This document shows positions 48,563 to 57,195 of a DNA stretch of 64,000 nt, in pieces (the stretch's first letter is position 1; every line of letters starts with the position of its first letter). The stretch comes from Protula sp. h YS-2021. Its lineage: Eukaryota > Annelida > Polychaeta > Sabellida > Serpulidae. Location: the NCBI GenBank assembly GCA_949752745.1, contig CATKHT010000130.1, positions 1-64,000 of the forward strand, in the 5' to 3' direction. The notes beneath the pieces were generated by a model. That model saw only the letters and a list, made by a program, of their open reading frames with translations, did not search any database and was not told where the DNA came from. Both the position numbers and the translations under genes were made by a program.

Positions 48563-51498
48563 TAAACATTAAGAATGATGATAACAAGTGTTTCTTATGG
48601 TCAGTATTGGCTTACCTTCACCCTCTTGACAACAACCCAAATCGCATGAATCATTACAAACCATTTGAGAAGGAATTAAAGGTAGAGGGTATGATATTTC
48701 CGACACCAATTACTGACATTCCAAAGTTTGAAAAGGAGAACGATGTAGCCATCAACGTGTTTGGATACGAACAAGATGTAGTTGTTCCAATACAACTTAG
48801 TCGAAACGTCAGTGTCAGAGAAATCAACTTACTTCTGATTAGCAATGACAAGACGAGGCATTACTGCCTCATCAAGAATTTTAGCAGACTTATGTGTTAT
48901 CGATCAAAGCATAAGGCTGCATATTTTTATTGTTTCAACTGTCTTCACGGGTTTGTGCGACAAGATCTTTTAGATAAACATCGTGAAGTGTGTGACAAGA
49001 ATGGAGCACAACGTTTATCATTTCCCAAGGAACCCTTCATCAAGTTCAAGAATGTGGCTAAACAACAGCGAGCACCTTTTGTGATTTATGCTGACTTTGA
49101 ATGTTTCACGCAAAAGCATGAAGAAGGAGACAAGTATCAACATCATCGTCCAAACAGCTTTGCCTATGTGGTTGTGAGCCAGTACAACACACCTGCACCA
49201 GTCGTGTATCGAGGAGACAATGCTGTGAAAGTCTTTTTAGACCATATGGTGAATGAACGTGATCGTATTGTACGTGGTTTAGAGCGACCAAAGGAAATGG
49301 TGATGACTCGTGAAGACAAAGAGAATTTCAAGAACGCTGTTGATTGCTACATTTGTCATGAACCTCTAGGAGCAGATCGTGTGAGAGATCATGACCACAT
49401 CAATGGCAAATATCGTGGAGCAGCGCACAATGAATGCAACTTACAATTCCGACTTAGAAAAGATCAGCAAGGGGATAAAGATTCTTTTATCATTCCCGTA
49501 TTTTTCCACAATTTGCGAGGCTATGACAGTCACCTGATCATGGAGGAAATTGGGAAATTCAAAGGTGAAACGATTACAGTCATTCCCAACACCATTGAGA
49601 AATATATTGCATTCACCCTGAGCAATCTGAAATTTACAGACAGCTTTCAGTTCATGAGTACCTCTCCACAGAAGTTGGTATCCAACCTTGCAGCAGAAGG
49701 GAAAGATAACTTCTACAACATGACCTCTCACATTCACGATAGTGATCAACAAGATTTGCTGCTGAGAAAGGGAGTGTACCCCTATGATTACGTGGACGAA
49801 CCATCCAAGTTTGCTGAAACACAGCTACCATCAAAGGATAAGTTTTATAGTCAGCTTAGCGAAGAGGACATTAGCGATGAGGATTATGCGCATGCACAGA
49901 AGGTGTGGGATACATTTAACTGTACCACATTTGGTGAATACCACGACCTGTACCTGAAATCAGATGTGTTATTACTAGCTGACGTGTTTGAAAATTTTCG
50001 TCAAGTATGCCTCAACACGTATGAATTGGATCCTGCTCATTACTATACAGCACCAGGACTGTCGTGGGATGCAATGTTGAAAGCGACAAAGGTGAAGTTG
50101 GAATTGATCAATGACATTGACATGTACCAAATGGTTGAGCAAGGCATACGTGGAGGAATATCTGTGATCACACACAAGTATGCGAAAGCGAATAATCCCT
50201 ACGTAGCAGATTACAATTCTGAGATACCAAACAACTATCTGATGTACCTCGACGCAAACAACCTGTATGGCTGGGCCATGTCACAAAGCATGCCACAAAG
50301 AGGATTTATGTGGGTGAGTGAGCCAGAATCCGTCAACTTCATGGATGTAGCTGAAGATGATGACATTGGATTCATTTTGGAAGTGGATTTAGAATACCCA
50401 CATTCAATCCATGATCATCATAATCACTATCCAGTGGCTCCAGAACGGAAATGTGTCAAAGTTGAAGAATTGTCAGAGTACAGTCAGAAGCTGCGGAAAG
50501 ATCTAAGCATGAAAGAGAAACCCAGTGAAAAGCTCATTCCTAACTTGTCTGACAAGAAGAAATATGTACTTCATTACAGGAATTTACAACAGTGCGTCTC
50601 ACTGGGGTTGAAAGTCACTAAAGTACATCGCGCCATCATGTTTGAACAGAGCAAATGGTTGGCAAAATACATTACCTTGAACACGGAAAAGAGAAAATTG
50701 GCTAAGAACCCGTTTGAGAAAGACTTCTTCAAACTGATGAACAACTCGGTGTATGGCAAAACCATGGAAAATGTGAGAAAGCGAATCAATGTTGAACTTG
50801 TTCACAAGGAAAAGCGGTTCAAGAAACTTGTAGCCAAACCTTCTTTCCACAAATTCAAAATTTTCAACGAAGATTTGACCGCGGTACATTTACGCAAAGT
50901 GGATTTACTTCTGGATAAACCCATTCAAGTTGGCTTCACCATTCTTGACCTCAGCAAAGTGCTTATGTTCAACTTTCATTACAACTACATCATGGTCAAG
51001 TATCCCAATGCCAAGTTGTTGTTCAGTGACACCGACAGTCTATGTTACGACATAGAAACGGAAGACATCTACAAGGATATGCAGCAAGATGCTGACCTGT
51101 TCGACACAAGTGACTATCCGCCAGATCACTTCCTACATTCCAACGTGAACAAAAAAGTGCTTGGGAAAATGAAGGATGAGACGGCAGGCGTCCCTATTGA
51201 AGAGTTTGTTGGACTCAGACCGAAAATGTACAGTTTATTGTGTGGCGGGAAAGAAAAACATACAGCTAAAGGCATCACTCGAGCTTGTCAAAGATGTATT
51301 AAACATGTGCAGTATAGAGACAGTTTGTTCAACCAAACTCAAACGATGGCTACAGGGCACATTATTCGAAGTCATAGTCACCAGCTTTTCTCGGAGAAGA
51401 TTAGGAAGGTAGCCCTCTCCCCATATGACGACAAGCGATATGTGCTGAATGATGCCTATTCCACTTTAGCGCATGGACATTACAAGGCTGTGGTATAA
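48559..51498 (+). CDS. polB: Protein-primed family B DNA polymerase
   Basis: 979 codons, open throughout. Zinc finger C125-C128-H141-C145; exonuclease motifs ADFE (about 178-181), HNLRGYD (317-323), YHDLYLKSD (461-469); an IRGG box (530-533); polymerase motifs A (LDANNLYG, 564-571), B (KLMNNSVYG, 725-733) and C (SDTDS, 823-827); KMY at 889-891. Inserted between Exo I and Exo II is an HNH/endonuclease VII-like zinc module (C263-C266, DHDH at 277-280, HNECN). It should replicate the element from a terminal protein primer. The first codon in frame is GTG; the first ATG is codon 30, after conserved sequence, which supports fusion to the preceding frame. Confidence 0.95.
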   Translation: MINIKNDDNKCFLWSVLAYLHPLDNNPNRMNHYKPFEKELKVEGMIFPTPITDIPKFEKENDVAINVFGYEQDVVVPIQLSRNVSVREINLLLISNDKTRHYCLIKNFSRLMCYRSKHKAAYFYCFNCLHGFVRQDLLDKHREVCDKNGAQRLSFPKEPFIKFKNVAKQQRAPFVIYADFECFTQKHEEGDKYQHHRPNSFAYVVVSQYNTPAPVVYRGDNAVKVFLDHMVNERDRIVRGLERPKEMVMTREDKENFKNAVDCYICHEPLGADRVRDHDHINGKYRGAAHNECNLQFRLRKDQQGDKDSFIIPVFFHNLRGYDSHLIMEEIGKFKGETITVIPNTIEKYIAFTLSNLKFTDSFQFMSTSPQKLVSNLAAEGKDNFYNMTSHIHDSDQQDLLLRKGVYPYDYVDEPSKFAETQLPSKDKFYSQLSEEDISDEDYAHAQKVWDTFNCTTFGEYHDLYLKSDVLLLADVFENFRQVCLNTYELDPAHYYTAPGLSWDAMLKATKVKLELINDIDMYQMVEQGIRGGISVITHKYAKANNPYVADYNSEIPNNYLMYLDANNLYGWAMSQSMPQRGFMWVSEPESVNFMDVAEDDDIGFILEVDLEYPHSIHDHHNHYPVAPERKCVKVEELSEYSQKLRKDLSMKEKPSEKLIPNLSDKKKYVLHYRNLQQCVSLGLKVTKVHRAIMFEQSKWLAKYITLNTEKRKLAKNPFEKDFFKLMNNSVYGKTMENVRKRINVELVHKEKRFKKLVAKPSFHKFKIFNEDLTAVHLRKVDLLLDKPIQVGFTILDLSKVLMFNFHYNYIMVKYPNAKLLFSDTDSLCYDIETEDIYKDMQQDADLFDTSDYPPDHFLHSNVNKKVLGKMKDETAGVPIEEFVGLRPKMYSLLCGGKEKHTAKGITRACQRCIKHVQYRDSLFNQTQTMATGHIIRSHSHQLFSEKIRKVALSPYDDKRYVLNDAYSTLAHGHYKAVV

Positions 51499-51501
51499 AA
51501 G
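51494..51501 (+). promoter_or_regulatory. TATA box upstream of the PC4-like cluster
   Basis: TATAAAAG overlapping the last PolB codons, 55 nt before the ATG at 51556, in the context GTGGTATAAAAGGGGGAGG. Suggests the PC4-like cluster has its own promoter. Confidence 0.6.
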
Positions 51502-51555
51502 GGGGAGGTCCTCCAACGGAAGAGTTATTTGAGGTGTGAACATTGAAGTGTTAAC

Positions 51556-51912
51556 ATGGAACGTGAAAGTCGTAAGAGATCTACAACTGATATGGATACT
51601 CTTGCAGATGCAGTTAAAGACTTAAAAGTGAAAAATCCTACCACTACCATCAAGAAATTGAAAGTGGAGACAGCACCAACACCACAGTCGTGGGATGGAA
51701 TGCTTTCTCTAGGAAATGGAAAGTATATCAAGATTATGAAACAAAGCAATGAAGGAGTGGTAAACATTCGCAAGTACCTGAGAGATGAGGGGACTGGAAA
51801 AAACCGTCCAACGAAAAAGGGAATTTTGCTGACAATACCTGAATGGAAAATGCTGAAGAAGCAAGTGAAAGAAGTGGATAAAAGGCTTCGCAGACAAGAA
51901 GACAGCTCATAA
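51556..51912 (+). CDS. PC4/SUB1-like ssDNA-binding protein
   Basis: 118 residues. A basic Ser/Thr-rich N-terminus is followed by a PC4 core at about 50-112: SLGNGKYIKIMKQ, VVNIRKYLRDEGTGKNRPTK, KGILLTIPEWKMLKKQV. The order (strand, IR-x-Y, KKGI-x-LT-x-x-EW, helix) is that of transcription coactivator PC4, which binds single-stranded DNA and melts promoters. Likely a replication or late-transcription accessory. First of four small rightward genes of similar layout. Confidence 0.85.
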   Translation: MERESRKRSTTDMDTLADAVKDLKVKNPTTTIKKLKVETAPTPQSWDGMLSLGNGKYIKIMKQSNEGVVNIRKYLRDEGTGKNRPTKKGILLTIPEWKMLKKQVKEVDKRLRRQEDSS

Positions 51913-51924
51913 CAAGGTAAAAAC

Positions 51925-52296
51925 ATGAATGCACTCATGCTGAACGGTGGTGCTTACCTTACTGTAAATGATAGGAATGAAGTGATACTAGATTCTCAGA
52001 GAAGTTATCATCGGTTTGAACCTGAAGTGTGGAAAGACTTTAAAAACATACCACTTGAACCTGGGTTTAAACGTAGACTTGAATATAAAGTGGAAGTGAC
52101 GGTGGCTGAATATGATTCTAACATACGTGTAGAAATCTGTAGAAATCTTTTACAGGATTATCCAGAGGATTATAAGGGAGTTGTGCCAGATACACCATAT
52201 ACAGATTTGATTATCTTTGATATGAAGAACTGGCGCGCAGTCTTACGATTCCTAGAAGTGATACAACATCCACTCTTCACCATCTTGCGAGCATAA
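51925..52296 (+). CDS. PC4-like protein, diverged
   Basis: 123 residues from ATG at 51925, 12 nt after the previous stop. Two half-repeats of PC4 style: a short one (VILDSQRSYHRFEPEVWKDF) and a full one (VEVTVAEYDSNIRVEICRNL, then DLIIFDMKNWRAVLRFLEVI). The strand-IR-strand then I-x-(L/F)-x-x-x-W-x-x-(L/V) pattern is kept while most PC4 residues have changed. Family call is inference from pattern and neighbours. Confidence 0.6.
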   Translation: MNALMLNGGAYLTVNDRNEVILDSQRSYHRFEPEVWKDFKNIPLEPGFKRRLEYKVEVTVAEYDSNIRVEICRNLLQDYPEDYKGVVPDTPYTDLIIFDMKNWRAVLRFLEVIQHPLFTILRA

Positions 52297-52351
52297 AAAA
52301 CGTCTTTGCAGACAAGGAGACAGCTCATAGTTCATCTGACTGTTGAACGAG

Positions 52352-52693
52352 ATGGAAGACTTTTTATCGGAATATGAACCCATTACGCATGGATTCTCAT
52401 ATCTGAGAAACGTATATGATGACATCGTGCTAAAACATTTTGGAAAGTATATCATTCTATCAACTGACGAACAATCTGTGTTGAAAGACCATCTAGAGAA
52501 GCTGAGGATACCTGGCTTTCTCCTGAAACTCTCAGAGGATTTAGAAGTGCGTGTGACTGAGAACTATTTAGACGTGTTTGTACGATTTCGCCAATATGAC
52601 GAGCTTACAAAATGCTACGACTACATCACCCTCAACACAGTGGAATGGCACGCTCTGTTACAAGCATTGGATTGGAAAGAACCTGACGCTTGA
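52352..52693 (+). CDS. PC4-like protein, diverged
   Basis: 113 residues from ATG at 52352 (the frame opens at a TTG nine bases earlier). Pattern: YIILSTDEQSVLKDHLEKL, then LEVRVTENYLDVFVRFRQYD and YDYITLNTVEWHALLQALDW, again strand, R-x-strand, I-x-L-x-x-x-EW-helix. The stop at 52691-52693 lies 26 nt before the next gene's ATG. Confidence 0.6.
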   Translation: MEDFLSEYEPITHGFSYLRNVYDDIVLKHFGKYIILSTDEQSVLKDHLEKLRIPGFLLKLSEDLEVRVTENYLDVFVRFRQYDELTKCYDYITLNTVEWHALLQALDWKEPDA

Positions 52694-52718
52694 ATTCAAA
52701 GAGGAAGGAGTGCAACTC

Positions 52719-52976
52719 ATGCGAGGCACCAAGTCCATTGAACTGACGCATCCCATGTGTGTTATGGTGATGAACATTGACATGAATGATCATGGATATG
52801 AACTGAAACTGTCTGAACATGAAGATGTTAAAATAATAAAGTTTGGTAGTGGACAGTGTTATGCTAGTTTTCATAGCATTTACAAACGTGGGTGTAATGT
52901 CTATGATACATATATTAATTTAGATTGGTATGAATGGCATGTGTTTATTGATGTATTGAATGTATTTGTAAAATAA
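52719..52976 (+). CDS. PC4-like protein, diverged
   Basis: 85 residues from ATG at 52719; the frame is open further upstream over the previous gene, so a longer start is possible. Pattern: ELKLSEHEDVKIIKFGS, CYASFHSIYKRG, DTYINLDWYEWHVFIDVLNV. Last rightward gene; AATAAA follows at 53004. Confidence 0.55.
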   Translation: MRGTKSIELTHPMCVMVMNIDMNDHGYELKLSEHEDVKIIKFGSGQCYASFHSIYKRGCNVYDTYINLDWYEWHVFIDVLNVFVK

Positions 52977-53003
52977 TTGTGAAATGTAAATAATGTATAA
53001 CAC

Positions 53004-53041
53004 AATAAAAAAGAATGTTGTATAAAACTGTCTTGTTTATT
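53004..53041. terminator. Convergent polyadenylation signals
   Basis: Plus-strand AATAAA at 53004-53009 for the PolB/PC4 block and minus-strand AATAAA at 53041-53036 for the capsid block. The two transcription units meet here within 135 bp, with no histone-like hairpin. Confidence 0.7.
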
Positions 53042-53107
53042 TACAATATTCATAATACAATTCACAATTACCAACAACTTAACTAATGCAACTTAACTAA
53101 TACAACA

Positions 53108-53545
53108 TCAATAAAATAATGGTTTATAATGTCTATATACAAAATCCTTTACAACAAAATCACCATCACTTCTTCTTAATACATCAATGATTTCAAAAGG
53201 ACTATGTCCTCGAGCTCTTTGAATTATATAATACACACAATAAAATCCACATGTAGAGGATATCGGTGTTTGTAATGGAACTGAATTATAAATGAAATTA
53301 AACTTTAAAAACTTATTCAAACGACTGTCTATAGGTAAAAGTCCATAAGAGTCAAAATATTCTGCAGGGTCTTCGTCATAATATACTGCCACCCAATGCT
53401 CTCCTGGCTCATCATGATCGTCTGTGTTGATGACATAGGCACCGCGTTGTAAAGATGGTAACTGGTCCATGGCAAACACACCTTGAAACAAGTCTTTTGT
53501 CGTGGCATCATGGGATAGGATGGCTTCTATCTGCTTCGTGTTCAT
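53108..53545 (-). CDS. Adenain-like cysteine protease
   Basis: 145 residues. Catalytic set in family order: H50 (GEHWVAVYY), D65 (EYFDSYG), Q92 and C99 (STCGFYCVYY). Length is slightly below adenovirus protease. Expected to mature capsid proteins at (M/I/L)-x-G-G or -G-x-G sites. ATG overlaps the MCP stop (ATGA). Confidence 0.92.
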   Translation of the reverse strand: MNTKQIEAILSHDATTKDLFQGVFAMDQLPSLQRGAYVINTDDHDEPGEHWVAVYYDEDPAEYFDSYGLLPIDSRLNKFLKFNFIYNSVPLQTPISSTCGFYCVYYIIQRARGHSPFEIIDVLRRSDGDFVVKDFVYRHYKPLFY

Positions 53546-54915
53546 GACTGGTAGTCGAATTGAATGCTACGATTTGCACTTATTTCAACAATGTTATCAA
53601 ATTCAGCATACACTATAACATTAACTGTATTTTGCAAGGCACCAGCAAAATTCATTTCTAGTCTCAAATTCCCATGTTTGATAAGGGCATAATGATCAGC
53701 ACCATCATAATCAGGTGTTAAGTCAAAAGAAAACAAAGAATAACCTCTAGGCCAATCTTCCCGTTTTATAATGGAACTTTTCTCGCCATCCAATCTGTCA
53801 AAAGATTTGTAAAGAGTTTCAAAAGCATCAAGATATTTGCCTTGATTTATATCAAGCTTGAGAGGTTTGGATAGGACTGGTTCACCATCAGAGTAAAGCT
53901 GCATAAAGTTAAGATTAAAATGTTCAAAATTGTATGGATTTCTCAATACTGTTCCAGCAAAGGATTCATTATGAACCATTCCAATGACAATACGTTTTGG
54001 TAATTGGCCTAAAAAGATGCTATCTTTCACAAAAGATTGAAATCCAGTTGGAATAGCTAAAACTTTACATTCTTTTCTATTAACAATAAACTTAGCAGGA
54101 CTTTTCATCAATGCATCCGCATGTCCCAACTGAATACCTGGACTAACCCTCACTTTGCGAATGGTTAAAAACGCTTCTCTCACTTCTACTTTAAAACCAT
54201 TATTTGAAGCCATTAATACATATTCATCTTTTTGTCTATGTAAACGTAATTTCATACTAACACCATTGGGAAGATAACGATCCTGCTCAAACAAATCTAC
54301 CCTTAAACCACCTGTAAGCATAAACTCACGGCTTAGACGTGTATACAAATAGCGATTATGTAAACCATTATTTCCTGTTTCAGCTATATCACCACCTTCA
54401 ATATTTACATGAAAACCTGATACATATCTTTCATGATTAGGTCTTTTCACCTCATGAGTATTCATTGACCCGGCAGTATCTTTAAAGATGAGACGCATAG
54501 AGCGCTCAGAATGGAGACTTTCTTCCGAGTCATGAATGAGATGAGATATGATGCTGGTATAACCATGGGTATTGTTACTATGTGATATCAAACGATCATT
54601 TAGAAATAATTCAATATTGGACCATAACCCATTAAACAAATCATTGATACATGACACGTTGTCATCTACACCACACAGTGTTCCATCAGCCTTTACAATG
54701 CGACATACAATATGGAGTTTACTGTTCTTTAAATCTAGATATTCTTCTGTACTCGCAGGAATGTAGAATTCTATTGGAGCACCCTCTCTAATGGTAGTCA
54801 TTGGTTGATAGTCTACATTATAACTTTTTTCTACAGCAGTTTGTGTTGGTGGTATGTGAAACCATTCTAATGGAGAAAGGCTACATTCACAAGAATGATT
54901 ATGAATTAAAGACAT
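53542..54915 (-). CDS. Major capsid protein (double jelly roll, hexon-like)
   Basis: 457 residues, intact. Contains conserved Polinton/adintovirus MCP segments such as IEFYIPASTEEYLDL, SNIELFLNDRLIS and the near-C-terminal WPRGYSLFSFDLTPD. Would form pseudo-hexameric capsomers. Start ATG at 54915 overlaps the end of the core-protein gene by 17 nt. Neighbours (protease, core protein, penton) confirm the capsid block. Confidence 0.93.
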   Translation of the reverse strand: MSLIHNHSCECSLSPLEWFHIPPTQTAVEKSYNVDYQPMTTIREGAPIEFYIPASTEEYLDLKNSKLHIVCRIVKADGTLCGVDDNVSCINDLFNGLWSNIELFLNDRLISHSNNTHGYTSIISHLIHDSEESLHSERSMRLIFKDTAGSMNTHEVKRPNHERYVSGFHVNIEGGDIAETGNNGLHNRYLYTRLSREFMLTGGLRVDLFEQDRYLPNGVSMKLRLHRQKDEYVLMASNNGFKVEVREAFLTIRKVRVSPGIQLGHADALMKSPAKFIVNRKECKVLAIPTGFQSFVKDSIFLGQLPKRIVIGMVHNESFAGTVLRNPYNFEHFNLNFMQLYSDGEPVLSKPLKLDINQGKYLDAFETLYKSFDRLDGEKSSIIKREDWPRGYSLFSFDLTPDYDGADHYALIKHGNLRLEMNFAGALQNTVNVIVYAEFDNIVEISANRSIQFDYQS

Positions 54916-55273
54916 GATTAAAAAATATCTTTCTTATGTTTTTTGATGTTATCCGTTTAGCTGCCTTTCGCCTTCTGACACGTTTTGCTCGTTTCGGTCT
55001 CTTTTGTCCTCGTAACCCACCACCAAACAAACGTTGTGCTACTCGACCTGTAACATCTTTCGCAATATCTTTTGCAGCCCTTTTAAGATGTGGTGCAACG
55101 ATTTTAGCCCCTGTCTTAAGCAGTGGAATAGCTTTTCGAGCCAATGATCCCAGTATTGAACCAATACCATCTCCATATTGTATTCGCGCTCCTTTAAATC
55201 CTGGTAATTCTCCACCCACTTGACGAAGAAAATGGTTGCGATAAATAGATGGATTGTGTGTGTATGCTTTCAT
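54899..55273 (-). CDS. Basic core/membrane-active virion protein
   Basis: 124 residues. N-terminal part with a QVGG/E site (18-21), a Gly-rich amphipathic stretch (GIGSILGSLARKAIP, 36-50), LFGG/G at 82-85, then a strongly basic tail (KRPKRAKRVRRRKAAKR). Analogous to adenovirus pVI/pX-type precursors: a membrane-active helix plus DNA-condensing peptide, separated by protease sites. Assignment is by composition and position between MCP and penton. Confidence 0.75.
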   Translation of the reverse strand: MKAYTHNPSIYRNHFLRQVGGELPGFKGARIQYGDGIGSILGSLARKAIPLLKTGAKIVAPHLKRAAKDIAKDVTGRVAQRLFGGGLRGQKRPKRAKRVRRRKAAKRITSKNIRKIFFNHVFNS

Positions 55274-56034
55274 AATGCTTTTGGTCGAAAATGAAGTTTA
55301 CAGATCACCTTTCCAGTTTGAAATGGAACATTATGGCCTGTGTCGTCCTTAATATTCATTTCTATCACGTCAAATTTGGATGTGTTTACAGGAACATAAT
55401 GAGGTTCTCCATAAGTTTTCATGATAATGTCTCCATCATGTCCTTGTATTCCAACAGAACGTAGCAAAGGAACATAATAATCACCAACAACTTGTGGCTC
55501 ACAAATACTACAGTACACATAAAGTGTATAAAATCCCTGTTTCACATCGGCTTTATGTTCAGCTGTACACGTTTCAGTATACCATTGATCTGGGATAAAT
55601 CCTAAAATCTCAGCTAATCCAGTGGAGAATGACACTTCAAAACCGTAATTTAGAAATAGAAAAACACGTCGTCTAATTTTATCATACTTTATCTGAATAG
55701 CTTCTTTAAGGTCATCTTTCATAGAATTAGTTGCTTCTTTATTGACTGCCTGACATATCTCTTGTATGGATCTGTAGTAACCATAAGGAATATTGATTGT
55801 GTCAAGAACAACATTATTCAGTGGTTGTTGTCGATACTGAATAGAATAGTCCATTCCATGTCTCATGGTTGTCCATGTATGTGGATATTGAATTTCAGCT
55901 AAAGCCACTTCATATTTTCCGTTCAGATAGATGGTTCGAGGCATACGAATTTGATAATTCGAAGTCTTGTTGTTGGGATAATAGTTCATACTAGCATTGC
56001 TGGGTAAAGTAATGTAAAAACTTGTTGACTCCAT
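55270..56034 (-). CDS. Minor capsid protein (penton-like, single jelly roll)
   Basis: 254 residues from ATG at 56034. Starts FYITLPSNASMNYYPNNKTS and continues MPRTIYLNGKYEVALAEIQY, the usual N-terminus of the Polinton penton-like protein, which caps the five-fold vertices. Intact. ATG of the core protein overlaps its stop. Confidence 0.88.
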   Translation of the reverse strand: MESTSFYITLPSNASMNYYPNNKTSNYQIRMPRTIYLNGKYEVALAEIQYPHTWTTMRHGMDYSIQYRQQPLNNVVLDTINIPYGYYRSIQEICQAVNKEATNSMKDDLKEAIQIKYDKIRRRVFLFLNYGFEVSFSTGLAEILGFIPDQWYTETCTAEHKADVKQGFYTLYVYCSICEPQVVGDYYVPLLRSVGIQGHDGDIIMKTYGEPHYVPVNTSKFDVIEMNIKDDTGHNVPFQTGKVICKLHFRPKAL

Positions 56035-56088
56035 GGCAGCTAAATCGTTTATGTGATGTAGATAGACTAGATGTGTATATACATTACT

Positions 56089-56298
56089 TCATGTTTGACA
56101 CTCTTCATCCTCACTTTCTACATTGCTGTTTACATTATTGTCTAAATTGCTATCTACATGATCTAAATTGGTATCTACTACTTCTCCCTGACAACAAGCA
56201 CTAACACACCTAATTTTTACAGGAATAGTATTTTTATTTCCATTTTCTTTACAACAACAACACCATAGCTCTTTAATCCATGTTAAAAAGTTTCCCAT
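56089..56298 (-). CDS. Small, probably lipid-anchored acidic protein
   Basis: 69 residues. Starts MGNFLTW, which fits an N-myristoylation signal (Gly2, small residue at 6), followed at 13-16 by CCCC, typical of adjacent palmitoylation. The C-terminal half is acidic (SNVESEDEECQT end). Suggests membrane tethering of virion or replication components. No family recognised. The ATG overlaps the end of the upstream reading frame. Confidence 0.6.
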   Translation of the reverse strand: MGNFLTWIKELWCCCCKENGNKNTIPVKIRCVSACCQGEVVDTNLDHVDSNLDNNVNSNVESEDEECQT

Positions 56299-56825
56299 CC
56301 TTCTGGAAACAATCTTTGTTGACGTTGTTGTTGCTCTTTTGTAATATCTTCACGAGCTGTCTTTTTGCCAAAAACAGTTTTTGGAATATTAGCGTCTACA
56401 ATTTCCTCAATAAACTGCTTCCAACCACGCGGTCATTCTCGTCGTTCTTTTCTTTTTGTAGCAACCAATGCTTCTTTCAACAAATCAATAATGTTAGAAT
56501 TTGTAATGACAGTACCTGTTTTTAAAACAAGTTCATTTTTATCTGTCCATCTCGTACCATATTTCTTAAGTTCTGCCAGAAGCTGTGTTAGTTGTACATG
56601 ATAAATAGGTTGAAAATGGTTTAGAAACTGTTGAGACTTTTCTGATTTTTCTGCATTAGATGCTGTAACAGACTTTTGTCGTTGTTGTTGTGATTGAATT
56701 GTTCGTAAATGACGTCCAAGCACTTGAGACATTTCTATTGCTTTTTCACGAGTTCGTTTCCCACGTAAAAGTTTATTCACTTTCGTTTTGATTTCAACAT
56801 CTTTTCCCTTCTTTTCTAACAACAT
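56283..56825 (-). pseudogene. Conserved Polinton small protein, with in-frame stop
   Basis: ATG at 56825. The frame runs 130 codons to a TGA at 56435-56433, then stays open in the same frame for 49 more codons to TAA at 56285-56283. The part after the TGA still looks like the family's C-terminal region (FIEEIVDANIPKTVFG), so the TGA is likely a nonsense change. N-terminal half is charged and helical; a WTDKNELVLKTGTVI and NSNIIDLLKEAL segment is typical of a protein found next to Polinton capsid genes. Function unknown. Confidence 0.65.
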
Positions 56826-56868
56826 TTTATATTCATATTCAGGAATAGAACCATTTTCAAAGTATGTT

Positions 56869-57195
56869 TCATTTCAACAGCAACTGAGCTAACAAGGGTA
56901 ATGCAAATTTAGCAATAGCTCCAATAAATCCTCCTTTCTGATTAACCAACTTCTTTTTTCTTCGAAGTGATATCTTCTTATTTGCCAATGTACGTAGGGT
57001 ATGACGTTCACGCTTGAATAACTTATACCTTTTTGAGCTTAAGGGTAAATGTCCTCGCAATATATTCAAACAAATTTCAAACAAGCTAGTTAATTCCTCC
57101 TTAGTAGCTTGTTGTAGTAAGGATTTACGTCATTTAGGCCCGCTGCGTGCAAGCAAGTGAAGGAAAGGTTGATTCGCTTGAATACGTTTAGACAT
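56869..57195 (-). pseudogene. Conserved Polinton small basic protein, with in-frame stop
   Basis: Only in-frame ATG is at 57195; a TGA at 57132-57130 (codon 22) interrupts it, and the same frame then stays open to TGA at 56871-56869. Residues after the stop: helical LTSLFEICLNILRGHLPLS, basic LANKKISLRRKKKLV, then QKGGF and a hydrophobic C-terminal helix (IAKFALPLLAQLLL). KGG/F may be a protease site. Family with unknown role, often between capsid genes and ATPase in Polintons. Confidence 0.65.

Noticed and set aside
52578..52718. Upstream part of the last PC4-like frame
   Set aside because: Overlaps the end of the previous gene in another frame; the 52719 ATG is the simpler start, though a longer form is not excluded.
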